A DNA stretch of 28,928 nt from Candidatus Schekmanbacteria bacterium (GCA_016188575.1 JACPHN010000221.1:1-28928), one strand, 5' to 3'; positions 8,822 to 16,907 are shown, counted from the stretch's first letter. Notes: a model not told the origin generated them from the letters alone. Translations and numbers: made by a program.

Positions 8822-10618
8822 TCAGCAGTCGGGCGCGGGCCGCGGCTCCTCTCGCAGTATCGACCCGAGCTGGAGCAAGTTATCGTTGACGCTCTCCGCG
8901 ATCGCGGCGAGGCCGTCAGGTGCGTCCTCACAGCGGAGCCGTTCGGCTGCCGACATCAAGCTGCCCTGAGCGCGCAACAGGCGCGCCATCAACCGCGCGT
9001 GCTGCAGCTCGAGCGCGCGCCGACTCTCGAGTGCTCGCGTTTGCGCCATCTTTGTCTCGCTCAGCTCGTCCGCCGCCGCCGGCTCCACGGCGGCGGCGAT
9101 TCTGTGATCCAGACGCGTGATCTCGGCGTAGACCTCCGCCTCGTTCACCGCCGCCATCAGCTTCTCCAGAGGAGTCAGTCGGGCGAGTGCCGCGCGCAGT
9201 CCAGTTTGCAGGTTGGCGAGCGTCGGTCCGATCAGCGCGTACATGCTCAGCCGGTGCGCCTGGCGCGCGATCTCGTAGCTGGCGACGAAGCACTCGTAGA
9301 AGAGCTGCCGATGGCGGCCGCCGGGTATGGATGGCAACGCTGCCACCGCGGCGGCGATCAGGTCGCCGGCGCCAACGACGCGCGGAGGGTCGCATCGCAG
9401 CCGAATCAACGGACCATCCGGGAATTGGCGCCGCGCCTTGTCCTGCGGAAACGACACTGCTTCTACCCCGATCCGGGAGAGCTCCGAGACCAGCACGCGC
9501 GTGACCTCGGCGGGCATGCCGGTTGCTACCAACGCTGGCAAGGGCTTGCCGCGCGCCTTCTCCGCTCTGGAGAAGAGCCAGCGATCCGCGCCGAGGAACG
9601 CAGGTAAGGCGAGGTTGGTCTGTCCCGACACCGCTTCGAGCAGCTCGCGGAAGCCATCGCGCGCCCTCGCGTCCTCTGGAATGCGGATCAACAGCAGTGC
9701 CGTCGCGTTGGGCCCCGCGATCGGTCGGATGACGAGCGCTTCCTTGCCGCACTCCGGGCACAGCGGTGCACTCGTTGGCAATGCGGCCCGGCAATGAAGG
9801 CATTTCTTGGTCGTCTCGGCGGCGCGCGACTGCCGCTGCTCGATCCACGACAGCAGCGCAGCCGCATCCGGTGGACGGCGGTACAGCGGGCCGAGGAGGC
9901 TGAGGATGAGCTCCTCCAGCCAGACGGGGAGGGCGGGGTTGAGCTGACGCGGCGCGATCGGCACGGCCTCGCTGCGCCGCGACCAGAGCATGGACGAACG
10001 GTTTTCGTCGAGGTGCGACCTCCCCGTTGCCGCCTGGTACAGGATCGCGCCGAGCGCGTAGAGATCTCCCCGCGGGTCAGGGGGAAGGCCGTCGAACGCC
10101 TCCGGTGCGACGAACTGCGGCGTGCCGAGAAAGGCGCTCGAGGTCGTCAATCCCGAAAGCGCCTGGAGGCGCGCGGAGCCGAAATCGGCGATCTTCAGCT
10201 TTCCGTCGGCAGCGCGCAGAATGTTGGCCGGTTTCAAATCGCGGTGGATCACGCCGTGGTCATGAGCGACCCGCAGCGCTTCGGCTACCTGCCAGGCGAC
10301 GCTGACAAGCTCGTCGGCGGAGCTCGCTCGCCACGCCGCCAAGCTGCCACCGGCGCAGTGCTCGGCGACGATGGCTACTTCGTCCTGGAAGCTAATGAGA
10401 TCGTACACCCTCACGATTCCCGGCCCCCTCAGCCCGCGGACGATTTCGACCTCGCGCCGAAATCGCTCCCGAACAACGGGATCGTAGACGAGATGCCGGT
10501 GCAAGATTTTCAGCGCCACCACCTCGCCGGAATCCTCGGCGCGATACACGGTGGCCGTGGCTCCCACGCCGATTTCCTCGACGATGGTATATCGGCCGAA
10601 GCGCGTTCCCTTCCTCAT
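8822..10618 (-). CDS. Ser/Thr protein kinase with zinc ribbon and helical C-terminus (paralogue 1)
   Basis: A 598-residue cytoplasmic Hanks-type kinase. The nucleotide loop IGVGATATV (16-24) lacks the third Gly, but the other elements are intact: Lys37 in VALKIL, HRDLKPAN (125-132), DFG (145-147) and APE (171-173). A zinc ribbon follows with CLHC (273-276) and CPEC (287-290). After it come an alpha/beta segment and a long helical region, probably coiled coil (about 400-590). No membrane segment is seen. The start ATG overlaps the upstream kinase stop (ATGA), so the pair is translationally coupled. It shares the kinase-ribbon-alpha/beta-helical order with that neighbour, which marks them as paralogues. 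The substrate is unknown; the ribbon and coiled coil may mediate partner binding or hetero-oligomerisation. Confidence 0.92.
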   Translation of the reverse strand: MRKGTRFGRYTIVEEIGVGATATVYRAEDSGEVVALKILHRHLVYDPVVRERFRREVEIVRGLRGPGIVRVYDLISFQDEVAIVAEHCAGGSLAAWRASSADELVSVAWQVAEALRVAHDHGVIHRDLKPANILRAADGKLKIADFGSARLQALSGLTTSSAFLGTPQFVAPEAFDGLPPDPRGDLYALGAILYQAATGRSHLDENRSSMLWSRRSEAVPIAPRQLNPALPVWLEELILSLLGPLYRRPPDAAALLSWIEQRQSRAAETTKKCLHCRAALPTSAPLCPECGKEALVIRPIAGPNATALLLIRIPEDARARDGFRELLEAVSGQTNLALPAFLGADRWLFSRAEKARGKPLPALVATGMPAEVTRVLVSELSRIGVEAVSFPQDKARRQFPDGPLIRLRCDPPRVVGAGDLIAAAVAALPSIPGGRHRQLFYECFVASYEIARQAHRLSMYALIGPTLANLQTGLRAALARLTPLEKLMAAVNEAEVYAEITRLDHRIAAAVEPAAADELSETKMAQTRALESRRALELQHARLMARLLRAQGSLMSAAERLRCEDAPDGLAAIAESVNDNLLQLGSILREEPRPAPDC

Positions 10619-12699
10619 CGCCGCTCACCCGTGCCGGGTTGGAGATCGCTTGGGTCGTCGCCTCTGGCGGCGACCGCGGAGTCGCGCGTCACCTCGATGA
10701 TCGCCTCGGCTTCGGCCACGCACTCTCGAGCGAGCGCCTCGATCTGGGCTCCGGCCGCTTCCGCCTGCCGCATGGCGACGTTGGCCAGGCCGCCCGCTAC
10801 CCGGTCCACCCGAGCGGACAGCGCGAAGATGCGATCCATCACCTGGTCGCGCAAGCGCTCCAGGTTCCGTCGCGCCAGCGCCCGTTCCCGAGCCGCCTGG
10901 GTGCGGCGCCCGAGCGCGGTCTGCTCCGCCTCCGAGGCAACCAGCTTCGCTCTGCCCTCGCACTGAGCGAGCTCCTCGTCAATCTCGAGCTCTTCCAGGC
11001 ACTGAATCTCCGAATCGCAGCGCTGGGCGCCAGCGAGTAGCCGCGAGGCGCACTCGATCACGTCACCCAGCGCCTCCTGAGAGCCTGCGCCCCCGCCGCT
11101 GCTCGGATCGATAGATGGTCCCGCCAGTGCCTCCCGGATCGCAACGACGCGAGTCGCGAGACGCGCGGCCGCGTCCTGCAGCTCCGGCGACTCCAAGGTG
11201 CGACACAGCGCGATCAGTCGCGCAAGCGGCGCCCCCTTCCGGGCGGATTCGAGCCGCCCTGCGGGAAGGACTGCGCGCAGATAGTTGATCGCGGGAATCC
11301 CGACGACCACGAACCCCGCGAGCAGCCACAACGCTGGGAGGCCGAGCACGAAGAGGAGGGCCGCCCCGTAGGGAAGCACCCCGAGCGCTGTCAACAGCAG
11401 GATGAGATAGTGCCGCAAGCTCATGCGCAGCGCCTTGGCGAGGAAGCGGCCACCCGCGGCAGCTCGCTCCACCGCGGCGCTGGCGTTCACGACGCGCGCT
11501 TGTACCCCTACCTGCTGGAGTCGGGCAACCAGGGCGCCGGCGCTTTCGCCGTCGAGCCCGCGAATCAGGTGAAACGGCAAGCGGGGAATCCTTTTTTCCA
11601 GGCGGCTCGTCTCGACTCCGGCGTCGGCAAGCACATCTAGGCACCTTGCCCGGCCCTGGTCGGATTGGCTATCGGCGATTCGGCCGGGACCGGCGACCAC
11701 AACGGCAAAGGACGGCGCGGCCCCCGAGGCGCGGTTCAGCACAAGCGGCTCGCGGCGGCACGCAAAGCAGTACGGAAAGGTCTCGAACACCGGTTCTCCG
11801 CAGCCGGCACACGGCCGGTGGCGCGCCCGGGCAGGCGACGCCTGAGCCACCGATCGGGATGTCAGCGCGGCGGCAAGCTCGTCAGCGGTTTGGAAGCGGT
11901 CGCCGGGGTCCTTGGCCATGGCGCGCGCAATCGCGGCTTCGAGTGGCGCGGGGATGCCAGGCGCCAGCTCGCGCAGCAGCCGGGGCTCCTCCTCGACCTG
12001 CCGCCGCAGGGTGTGCTGCGGATCCGAACCGGCAAACGGCAGCCTACCGCAGGCTGCTTCGTAAAGGGTGACGCCCATGGCGTACAGATCGGCACGCGCA
12101 TCCACGCGGCGCGACAGGATCGCCTCCGGCGCCAGATACTCGGGCGTCCCCGCGGTCATCGTCCGGGTGGTCACGCTGAGCAGGTTTCCAGTATGGGCGA
12201 GCCCAAAGTCCCCAAGGCGTACGGCATCGCTTTCGTCGAACAGGATGTTGTGCGGCTTGAGGTCCCGGTGCACGATACCCAGGCGGTGAGCCGCTGCCAG
12301 CGCCGCCAGCGCCGCGGTTCCCACCCGAATCACCTCGTTGGCCGGCAGCGGCCCGCGGTCCAGGATGCGGGACTTGAGATCTCCGCCGCGGAGGAGCTCC
12401 ATTGCCAATACGACGTCGCCCGTGTCGGCAGACTCGTGCAGCTCGAATATCCTCACGATCGCCGGGTGGTCAATGACGCGGGCAATGACCAGCTCCTGGC
12501 GAAACCGGTCGACGACGAACCGGTGGCGGCGAACGTGGGGATGAAGGATCTTGAGAGCGACATCAGTGCCCACGAGAGTATCGAATGCGCGATAAACCGT
12601 GGCGATCCCGCCAGCGCCGAGCGGTGCGCCGACGCGATACCGTCGGGCCAGGTCGTCAGGCAGCACCCCCTGGGGGCCATTGCTCTGCGCGCCGGCCAT
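10615..12699 (-). CDS. Membrane-anchored Ser/Thr protein kinase with zinc ribbon (paralogue 2)
   Basis: I start at ATG 12699 (694 residues). The frame extends to a GTG at 12846, but the extra 49 residues are not conserved-looking and a sigma70-like promoter lies inside them. The kinase has a loop LGAGGIATVY, Lys50, HRDLKPHN (144-151), DFG (164-166), and TPEYLAPE with the APE triad. The zinc ribbon is CAGC (297-300) and CFAC (311-314), followed by an alpha/beta segment (LPFHLIRGLDGESAGALVA). Two hydrophobic helices (about 431-475) and a long charged helical, likely coiled-coil, C-terminus complete it. A hairpin membrane insertion would leave both ends in the cytoplasm. It overlaps the next kinase by 4 bp. 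Two coupled paralogues, one membrane-bound and one soluble, suggest a signalling pair; the stimulus is unknown. Confidence 0.92.
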   Translation of the reverse strand: MAGAQSNGPQGVLPDDLARRYRVGAPLGAGGIATVYRAFDTLVGTDVALKILHPHVRRHRFVVDRFRQELVIARVIDHPAIVRIFELHESADTGDVVLAMELLRGGDLKSRILDRGPLPANEVIRVGTAALAALAAAHRLGIVHRDLKPHNILFDESDAVRLGDFGLAHTGNLLSVTTRTMTAGTPEYLAPEAILSRRVDARADLYAMGVTLYEAACGRLPFAGSDPQHTLRRQVEEEPRLLRELAPGIPAPLEAAIARAMAKDPGDRFQTADELAAALTSRSVAQASPARARHRPCAGCGEPVFETFPYCFACRREPLVLNRASGAAPSFAVVVAGPGRIADSQSDQGRARCLDVLADAGVETSRLEKRIPRLPFHLIRGLDGESAGALVARLQQVGVQARVVNASAAVERAAAGGRFLAKALRMSLRHYLILLLTALGVLPYGAALLFVLGLPALWLLAGFVVVGIPAINYLRAVLPAGRLESARKGAPLARLIALCRTLESPELQDAAARLATRVVAIREALAGPSIDPSSGGGAGSQEALGDVIECASRLLAGAQRCDSEIQCLEELEIDEELAQCEGRAKLVASEAEQTALGRRTQAARERALARRNLERLRDQVMDRIFALSARVDRVAGGLANVAMRQAEAAGAQIEALARECVAEAEAIIEVTRDSAVAARGDDPSDLQPGTGERR

Positions 12700-12819
12700 G
12701 GTCAGCGGTAATCGCCACAGGCCACCGCCTCGCCTTGCGGCGGGCGCGGTCTGCCCCGAGCTGAGGCACACCGGGCCTCGAAACCAAGGAAAAGCGCTTC
12801 GCGGACAAGCATGCCGGAA

Positions 12820-12848
12820 AGTATAGGGCGTGGAGATGGAAGACACAA
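12820..12848 (-). promoter_or_regulatory. Putative sigma70-like promoter for the kinase pair
   Basis: On the minus strand TTGTGT (12843-12848) and TATACT (12820-12825) are spaced by exactly 17 bp. The -10 box matches consensus at 5 of 6 positions and the -35 at 3 of 6. It lies about 120 bp before the chosen kinase start and about 60 bp beyond the cytochrome stop, so the kinase pair may be transcribed separately from the cytochromes. Confidence 0.4.
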
Positions 12849-12904
12849 GCGATGTGCCCCGCTCATCCCTTGCAGGCGCCGATTTGCGTGCGCCGCGTGC
12901 CGCC

Positions 12905-13690
12905 TCACTTGCGGTGGCACTTCAAACACAAATAGCTCTGATCGTTTCCCTTCATGGACCCCCGCAGGAAGCGGCGCTCCACCGATTTCTTGTTGTGCGG
13001 GTCGTGACATGACGAGCACTCGATACCGGATTTCCCCGGCACGGCGCCGGCCGTGATTTCCCCCGCACCGTCGTCGTTGAAGAGGCGAATCCCGAGCTGT
13101 TGCGGGTCCGCCTGCCACTCATCGAGGTAGGCGTGCGGACCGGTGCTCACGCCGTTGTAGGTGTTGGGCTGGTTCCCGAAGGGAATCGGCATTGCGGTCG
13201 GGTGGTTACCCGCCAAGTTTCCTTCGGGAGCGATGTTGTACGCGCCCGTGAGGCGGAGATTGTAGACCGTTGCCGGCTTACCGCCCTGATACCAGCCGAT
13301 GTCGCCGACAGCCACGGTGCCGTCGTGACAACTGAGGCACCGCGAAGTCGGGCCCGTATAGGAATCGCCGCTGAAAGACGGGAACGAGGTGCCGGCGGTC
13401 GTTGCCGGGACGTCCCAGGAGAAGTTGCTCTGACTCAGCGTGTGGTTCCACAGCAGCTTGGTCGAGATCGCGCGGTGCGGGGTGTGGCAGAACATGCAGA
13501 TGCTCACGCCGCCACCGTAGTCGCTGAAATCGTGCTTGCTGTTCTCGATGCCATCTCCGGGTGCAACCGCAAAGGCGGCTACCGAAGAAAGCATGGCAAG
13601 GACACCGAGCGCGGCGGCGGTCAAGCGGTGGGGACGGCTCCAAATCGCCGACCTGGCAACACCGCGGCGATCCCGCCCCCCTTCCTGCAT
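12905..13690 (-). CDS. Exported tetraheme cytochrome c (copy 1)
   Basis: From ATG 13690 the product has 261 residues, with a Sec-type hydrophobic segment (LTAAALGVLAMLSSVAAFA, about 23-41) and the mature start APGDG shared with its neighbours. Four heme sites are seen: CMFCH (65), CLSCH (118), CSSCH (225) and CLKCH (255), the last followed by two residues and the stop. Each heme is bound covalently through the two Cys, with His as ligand, in the periplasm or beyond. The start is uncertain. ATG 13690 has no ribosome site, whereas an in-frame ATG at 13828 has AGGAGG 7 nt upstream but would add a 46-residue leader crossing a REP-like palindrome. A role in electron transfer, possibly extracellular respiration, follows from family and context. 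Confidence 0.88.
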   Translation of the reverse strand: MQEGGRDRRGVARSAIWSRPHRLTAAALGVLAMLSSVAAFAVAPGDGIENSKHDFSDYGGGVSICMFCHTPHRAISTKLLWNHTLSQSNFSWDVPATTAGTSFPSFSGDSYTGPTSRCLSCHDGTVAVGDIGWYQGGKPATVYNLRLTGAYNIAPEGNLAGNHPTAMPIPFGNQPNTYNGVSTGPHAYLDEWQADPQQLGIRLFNDDGAGEITAGAVPGKSGIECSSCHDPHNKKSVERRFLRGSMKGNDQSYLCLKCHRK

Positions 13691-13775
13691 CGCTGCGCAA
13701 GCGGGGAGAGGTGGTGGAAAGTGCATCACGAATACCCCCCACCTCACCTCCTCCCGCTTGCGGCGGGAGGGGCGC
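13690..13775. repeat. REP-like palindromic element at the 5' end of cytochrome copy 1
   Basis: A perfect 8-bp stem, CCTCCCGC (13750-13757) with GCGGGAGG (13763-13770) around a 5-nt loop, is preceded by GCATCACGAA (13723-13732) and CCCCCCACCTCACCTC. The same flank occurs inverted at 23510-23532. A second half-element, GCGCAAGCGGGGAGAGG, lies at about 13696-13712. This is a dispersed REP-like sequence overlapping the probable start region of the gene. Confidence 0.75.
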
Positions 13776-13845
13776 TTTATCCATCGCCATGCCGTCTCAT
13801 GGCTCCTCGTTGGCGGTGTCGGGTGCATCGGCGCTCCTCCTGAGC

Positions 13846-14592
13846 TCACTTTTCGTGGCATTTGGCGCAAATGTAGTCGGGATCTTCGGATGAGAGGCTT
13901 CCCCGCAGGAAATAGACGTCGCTGACCGCCTGGTTGTGGGGGTCGTGGCAGGACGTGCATTCGATACCAGTGCGGCCGACCTGAGGAGCGGCTTGTCGTG
14001 GGGCCGTTCCGAAATCGGTGTAGAGCGGAATACCCGCCGCGGTCGGGTCCGCGAGCCATTCATCGAGCGCGACGTGAGCGCCCGTCGTCACGCCGTTGTA
14101 GGTGCTCGCCTGATTCATGAACGGATACGGCATCGACACCGGATGGGTGCCTTTCAGGTCACCCGCGGGTCCGACGCTGTAAGCGCTGGAGGAGGGAATC
14201 TTGTAGTCCCAGGCGGGCGGCTGGCCCGAGGCGGTGAGGTAGCCGTAGTCGCCGACCGCGACGGTGCCATCGTGGCAGCTCAGGCACTTCGCGGTCGGAC
14301 CGCCGTAGGTGTCACCTGAAAACTGCGCGAAATCGGTGCCGCCCGTCGTCCTCGCGACATTCCAGCGGAAGGCGCTGGACGACAGCGTATGGTTCCACAG
14401 CAGCGTGCGGGTCTTGGCATTGTGCGGAGTGTGACAGAATATGCAGATTTCGCCATTGGGCTGGTGAGCGCTGAAGTCGTGGCGGGACCCGGTCACGCCG
14501 TCGCCGGGCGCGGCGCTCAGGGTCGCAGCACCAAGCAGGAGCAGCGCCGCCACGGCTGCAGCGCTGAGATGTCGGGTCGCGGCTCGGTTCAT
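13846..14592 (-). CDS. Exported tetraheme cytochrome c (copy 2)
   Basis: A 248-residue protein whose ATG has GAGGAG 6 nt upstream. The signal peptide covers residues 1-28 (ending LSAAPGDG). Heme motifs are CIFCH (50), CLSCH (103), CTSCH (212) and CAKCH (242). Landmarks shared with both neighbours are FCHTPH, LLWNHTLS, CLSCHDGTVAVGD, HPVSMPYPF, STYNGV and SCHDPHN. They show that the three genes arose by duplication and kept the heme layout, with close pairs at the N- and C-terminal ends and a heme-free middle of about 105 residues. It lies 12 bp downstream of copy 3, clearly in the same operon. The product is periplasmic or surface-exposed and transfers electrons; the partner is unknown. Confidence 0.95.
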   Translation of the reverse strand: MNRAATRHLSAAAVAALLLLGAATLSAAPGDGVTGSRHDFSAHQPNGEICIFCHTPHNAKTRTLLWNHTLSSSAFRWNVARTTGGTDFAQFSGDTYGGPTAKCLSCHDGTVAVGDYGYLTASGQPPAWDYKIPSSSAYSVGPAGDLKGTHPVSMPYPFMNQASTYNGVTTGAHVALDEWLADPTAAGIPLYTDFGTAPRQAAPQVGRTGIECTSCHDPHNQAVSDVYFLRGSLSSEDPDYICAKCHEK

Positions 14593-14604
14593 GATTGCTC
14601 CTCG

Positions 14605-15345
14605 TCACTTGAGATGGCACTTGCGGCACAGGTATCGATCGCTGCCGCCGTCCAGGCTGCCGCGCAGGAAGTGCTCGTCCTCCACCTTCATGTTGTGCGG
14701 ATCGTGGCACGACGAGCATTCGATTCCGGTTCTTCCCGGAATCGGCCCCACCGCGATGACCCCGGAATCGTCGTCACTGAAGAGCCGAATGCCCGTGGTC
14801 GTGGGGTCGGGCTGCCAATCCTGCAGGTCGGCGGCGTCCCCGGTGCGCACGCCGTTGTAGGTGCTGGGTTGGCGGGCGAACGGGTACGGCATGGCGACAG
14901 GATGGTTCTCCGACATGTCCGAGGCCTGCGCGATGCGATACGGGTCGCCGGGATCGTTGAGTTTTTCGGCATAGAGCGTTCCCGGGTCGCCGGTGTCGTA
15001 CCAGGCGATGTCGCCGATGGCCACGGTTCCGTCGTGGCAGCTCAGGCAGCGCGTGGAGGCGCCGGCGTAGGAATCGCCATTGAAGCGCGGGTAGCTCGTC
15101 CCCGCGGTCGTGCCTGGATCCGACCAGCTATAGGTTTCGGCCGAGAGCGAATGATTCCAGATCAAGGGTGTGCTGATTGCCTTGTGAGGAGTATGACAGA
15201 AGGTGCACAAGCCGACGGTCGGGACCTCGTCCGTAAAGTCGTGACGAGAGCCACGGAGGCCGTCGCCGGGCCCCGCGGCCGCAGCAGTGGCGGCGATCAC
15301 CACGGGGACGATCGCCAGAGTCGCCAGGCGGGTGCTGCCGTTCAT
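14605..15345 (-). CDS. Exported tetraheme cytochrome c (copy 3, first in operon order)
   Basis: A 246-residue protein starting at an ATG 9 bp after the stop of the NHL lipoprotein gene. The signal peptide (about 1-24) precedes GPGDG. Heme sites are CTFCH (47), CLSCH (100), CSSCH (210) and CRKCH (240). Between the second and third hemes the sequence HPVAMPYPFARQPSTYNGV is conserved with the paralogues. Family members with FCHTPH...CLSCHDGT are typical of metal-reducing and other multiheme-rich bacteria, where they sit near NHL or beta-propeller proteins. No outer-membrane porin of a porin-cytochrome conduit is present here, so the route of electrons is unknown. Confidence 0.95.
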   Translation of the reverse strand: MNGSTRLATLAIVPVVIAATAAAAGPGDGLRGSRHDFTDEVPTVGLCTFCHTPHKAISTPLIWNHSLSAETYSWSDPGTTAGTSYPRFNGDSYAGASTRCLSCHDGTVAIGDIAWYDTGDPGTLYAEKLNDPGDPYRIAQASDMSENHPVAMPYPFARQPSTYNGVRTGDAADLQDWQPDPTTTGIRLFSDDDSGVIAVGPIPGRTGIECSSCHDPHNMKVEDEHFLRGSLDGGSDRYLCRKCHLK

Positions 15346-15354
15346 GCGCGTCGC

Positions 15355-16419
15355 CTACGAGCGCCCCGCATCCGGAGCGCCGGCGCTGACGAGCTGGTAC
15401 ACCGCGACGCGCTGGTTGAGAAGATCGCCGACGTAGATCCGGCCGTTGCCGTCGATCGCGATGGGGCCCGGGTTCTTGAGCATCCCGGGTAGCGGTCCGC
15501 GGCCGCCGAAGAACAGCAGCACCTCGCCGGCGGGATTGAAGATCTGCACGTTGCTCCATCCGGAGTCGACCACGTAGACGTTGCCGTTGGAGTCGAGCGC
15601 GACCCCCTTGGGCTTGTCGAACATCCCCCAGGCGTCGCCGCGTTCGCCGATGACGGCAATGGGCTTGCCCTCGGGGGAGAGCTTCTGCACCCGCCCGTTG
15701 ACCGTGTCGGACACATAGACATTGCCCCCGGCATCGACCGCCGCGTAGGTCGGAAAGAGGAACTGGCCAGGCTGCTGTCCCTTCGCCTCGCCCAGCGCCC
15801 CCACGAGGCTTCCCGAAGCGAGTGCGAACACCTTCACGGTGTGCTGCAGCGAGCTCGCCCGGGCTGAATCGACGACATAGAGCTTGCCGTGCGCCTCGTC
15901 CAGGACCACTCCGGTGGGGCGCTCGAGCGATTCGTGCGTCAAGAAACGAAGCGGCCGATGCTCCGCATCGAGTACCGTCACGCCGCGCCGCACCTGCTCC
16001 GCCACGTAGAGATTGTCCGCGCTGTCGAGGGCCAGCCCGATGGGGCCCGAAAAGCCAGGGAGGACGTCGACGCGTTGCTCCGAGACGTGGAAGACGAAGA
16101 TGCTGCCTTGCGTGAAGTCCGAGGCGTAGACGGTTGCGCCATCGCGCGTCACGGCCACCCCGAGAGGCGTTTGCAGGCGTTGTCCGCGGCGTTCGGGAGG
16201 CGCGCCGGCCGCGGTCAGGAGGCGCTCCCGCAGGCCGGATTTTCGCGGGAAGCTGTCGGTGCCCTGCAGGATTCGCTCGAAGCGAATACGGGTAGTCAGC
16301 GGCGGTGCGGGCCAGACCATGGCGGCGGTCTGCGGCTGCAAGTCCGCGGTGGCACAGGCGCTGCAAAGCGCCAACAACGGGAGCATCATGGGAAGAAAGC
16401 GGAGTCGCGCGGCGTTCAT
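15355..16419 (-). CDS. NHL-repeat beta-propeller lipoprotein
   Basis: I start at ATG 16419 (354 residues). The frame runs on upstream to 16647, but that part is Pro/Arg-rich and overlaps the leader hairpins. The N-terminus MNAARLRFLPMMLPLLALCSAC looks like a lipoprotein signal with Cys22 as the acylated residue, although the -3 position is unusual. The rest contains five to six NHL blades: TPLGVAVTRDGATVYASD, GPIGLALDSADNLYVAE, RPTGVVLDEAHGKLYVVD, YAAVDAGGNVYVSD, KPKGVALDSNGNVYVVD and GPIAIDGNGRIYVGD. NHL propellers are binding scaffolds. As first gene of the cytochrome operon (9 bp gap) it probably docks or organises the tetraheme cytochromes at the membrane; this is inferred from context. 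Confidence 0.9.
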   Translation of the reverse strand: MNAARLRFLPMMLPLLALCSACATADLQPQTAAMVWPAPPLTTRIRFERILQGTDSFPRKSGLRERLLTAAGAPPERRGQRLQTPLGVAVTRDGATVYASDFTQGSIFVFHVSEQRVDVLPGFSGPIGLALDSADNLYVAEQVRRGVTVLDAEHRPLRFLTHESLERPTGVVLDEAHGKLYVVDSARASSLQHTVKVFALASGSLVGALGEAKGQQPGQFLFPTYAAVDAGGNVYVSDTVNGRVQKLSPEGKPIAVIGERGDAWGMFDKPKGVALDSNGNVYVVDSGWSNVQIFNPAGEVLLFFGGRGPLPGMLKNPGPIAIDGNGRIYVGDLLNQRVAVYQLVSAGAPDAGRS

Positions 16420-16907
16420 TTGCTGGCCTCGGAGTCTGGAGGGGTCTGAGCCTGGCGTGGTGGTGGGGGCCAAAGGACCAGCGCCGCTGGCGCGGGGACC
16501 TTTGCCGGTGAGGCAAAGCAAGGATTGGGCCAACTTCTGCGCGGTGGCGCTCGCGAAACTCGGCCGCGCAGGTAGGCGGCGGGACCGGCATGGCACCGGC
16601 GGTGGCGCGGCGATCCGGACCGCCAGCGGCAGCCAGAAGGCAAACAAGGCTCAACTATCGAACCAATGTTTGTCGTCCTCTCGTCGGTCGGTCCGAATCC
16701 CCGTCCTTCAGCCTGAATCCACGGCCTGCTCGGAGTCGACGCGACAGCGCCTCCGTCCGATCAGGCCGGCACCCTTTTGGTCGCCTCGCGGCGCCGGTTC
16801 GGGGGCTACGGATGTCGGGTTGCCGTTGCGCGGCGGCCACGGACGCCGTACTGTCGGTGTCAATCTGTCATGTTGCTCGACATCCCCCGGCGCTGGAGGA
16901 AAGCACG
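16420..16907. other. Divergent intergenic region between cytochrome operon and ppx
   Basis: This 488-bp stretch must hold the promoters for the leftward cytochrome operon and the rightward exopolyphosphatase gene. Apart from the leader hairpins at 16468-16518, I see a short lower-GC patch around 16640-16680 but no convincing promoter boxes and no gene. Frames crossing it have Arg/Pro-rich translations typical of non-coding high-GC DNA. Confidence 0.6.
16468..16518 (-). promoter_or_regulatory. Structured leader with two mutually exclusive hairpins
   Basis: On the transcript strand of the cytochrome operon, CTTTGCC-TCACC-GGCAAAG (16518 to 16500) forms a perfect 7-bp stem. The same GGCAAAGG can instead pair with CCTTTGGCC (16476 to 16468), enclosing a perfect CCAGCG-G-CGCTGG hairpin (16490 to 16478). 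It lies 50-100 bp upstream of the lipoprotein start. The arrangement is riboswitch- or attenuator-like, but it does not match the c-di-GMP GEMM core I know. A dispersed palindromic repeat is the alternative. Confidence 0.4.

Noticed and set aside
16468-16518. c-di-GMP (GEMM) riboswitch, often found before cytochrome genes
   Set aside because: Although CAAAG-type words are present, the expected order of conserved blocks and the paired hairpins of that class are not seen.
15128-16654. 508-codon minus-strand frame over the NHL gene and part of cytochrome copy 3
   Set aside because: The alternative frame on the same strand encodes clear NHL blades and heme motifs; this one is Arg-rich and motif-free.
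16590-16907. Longer N-terminus for the exopolyphosphatase
   Set aside because: The added residues are Arg/Pro-rich, and a strong ribosome site precedes GTG 16908 directly before the family-typical N-terminus.
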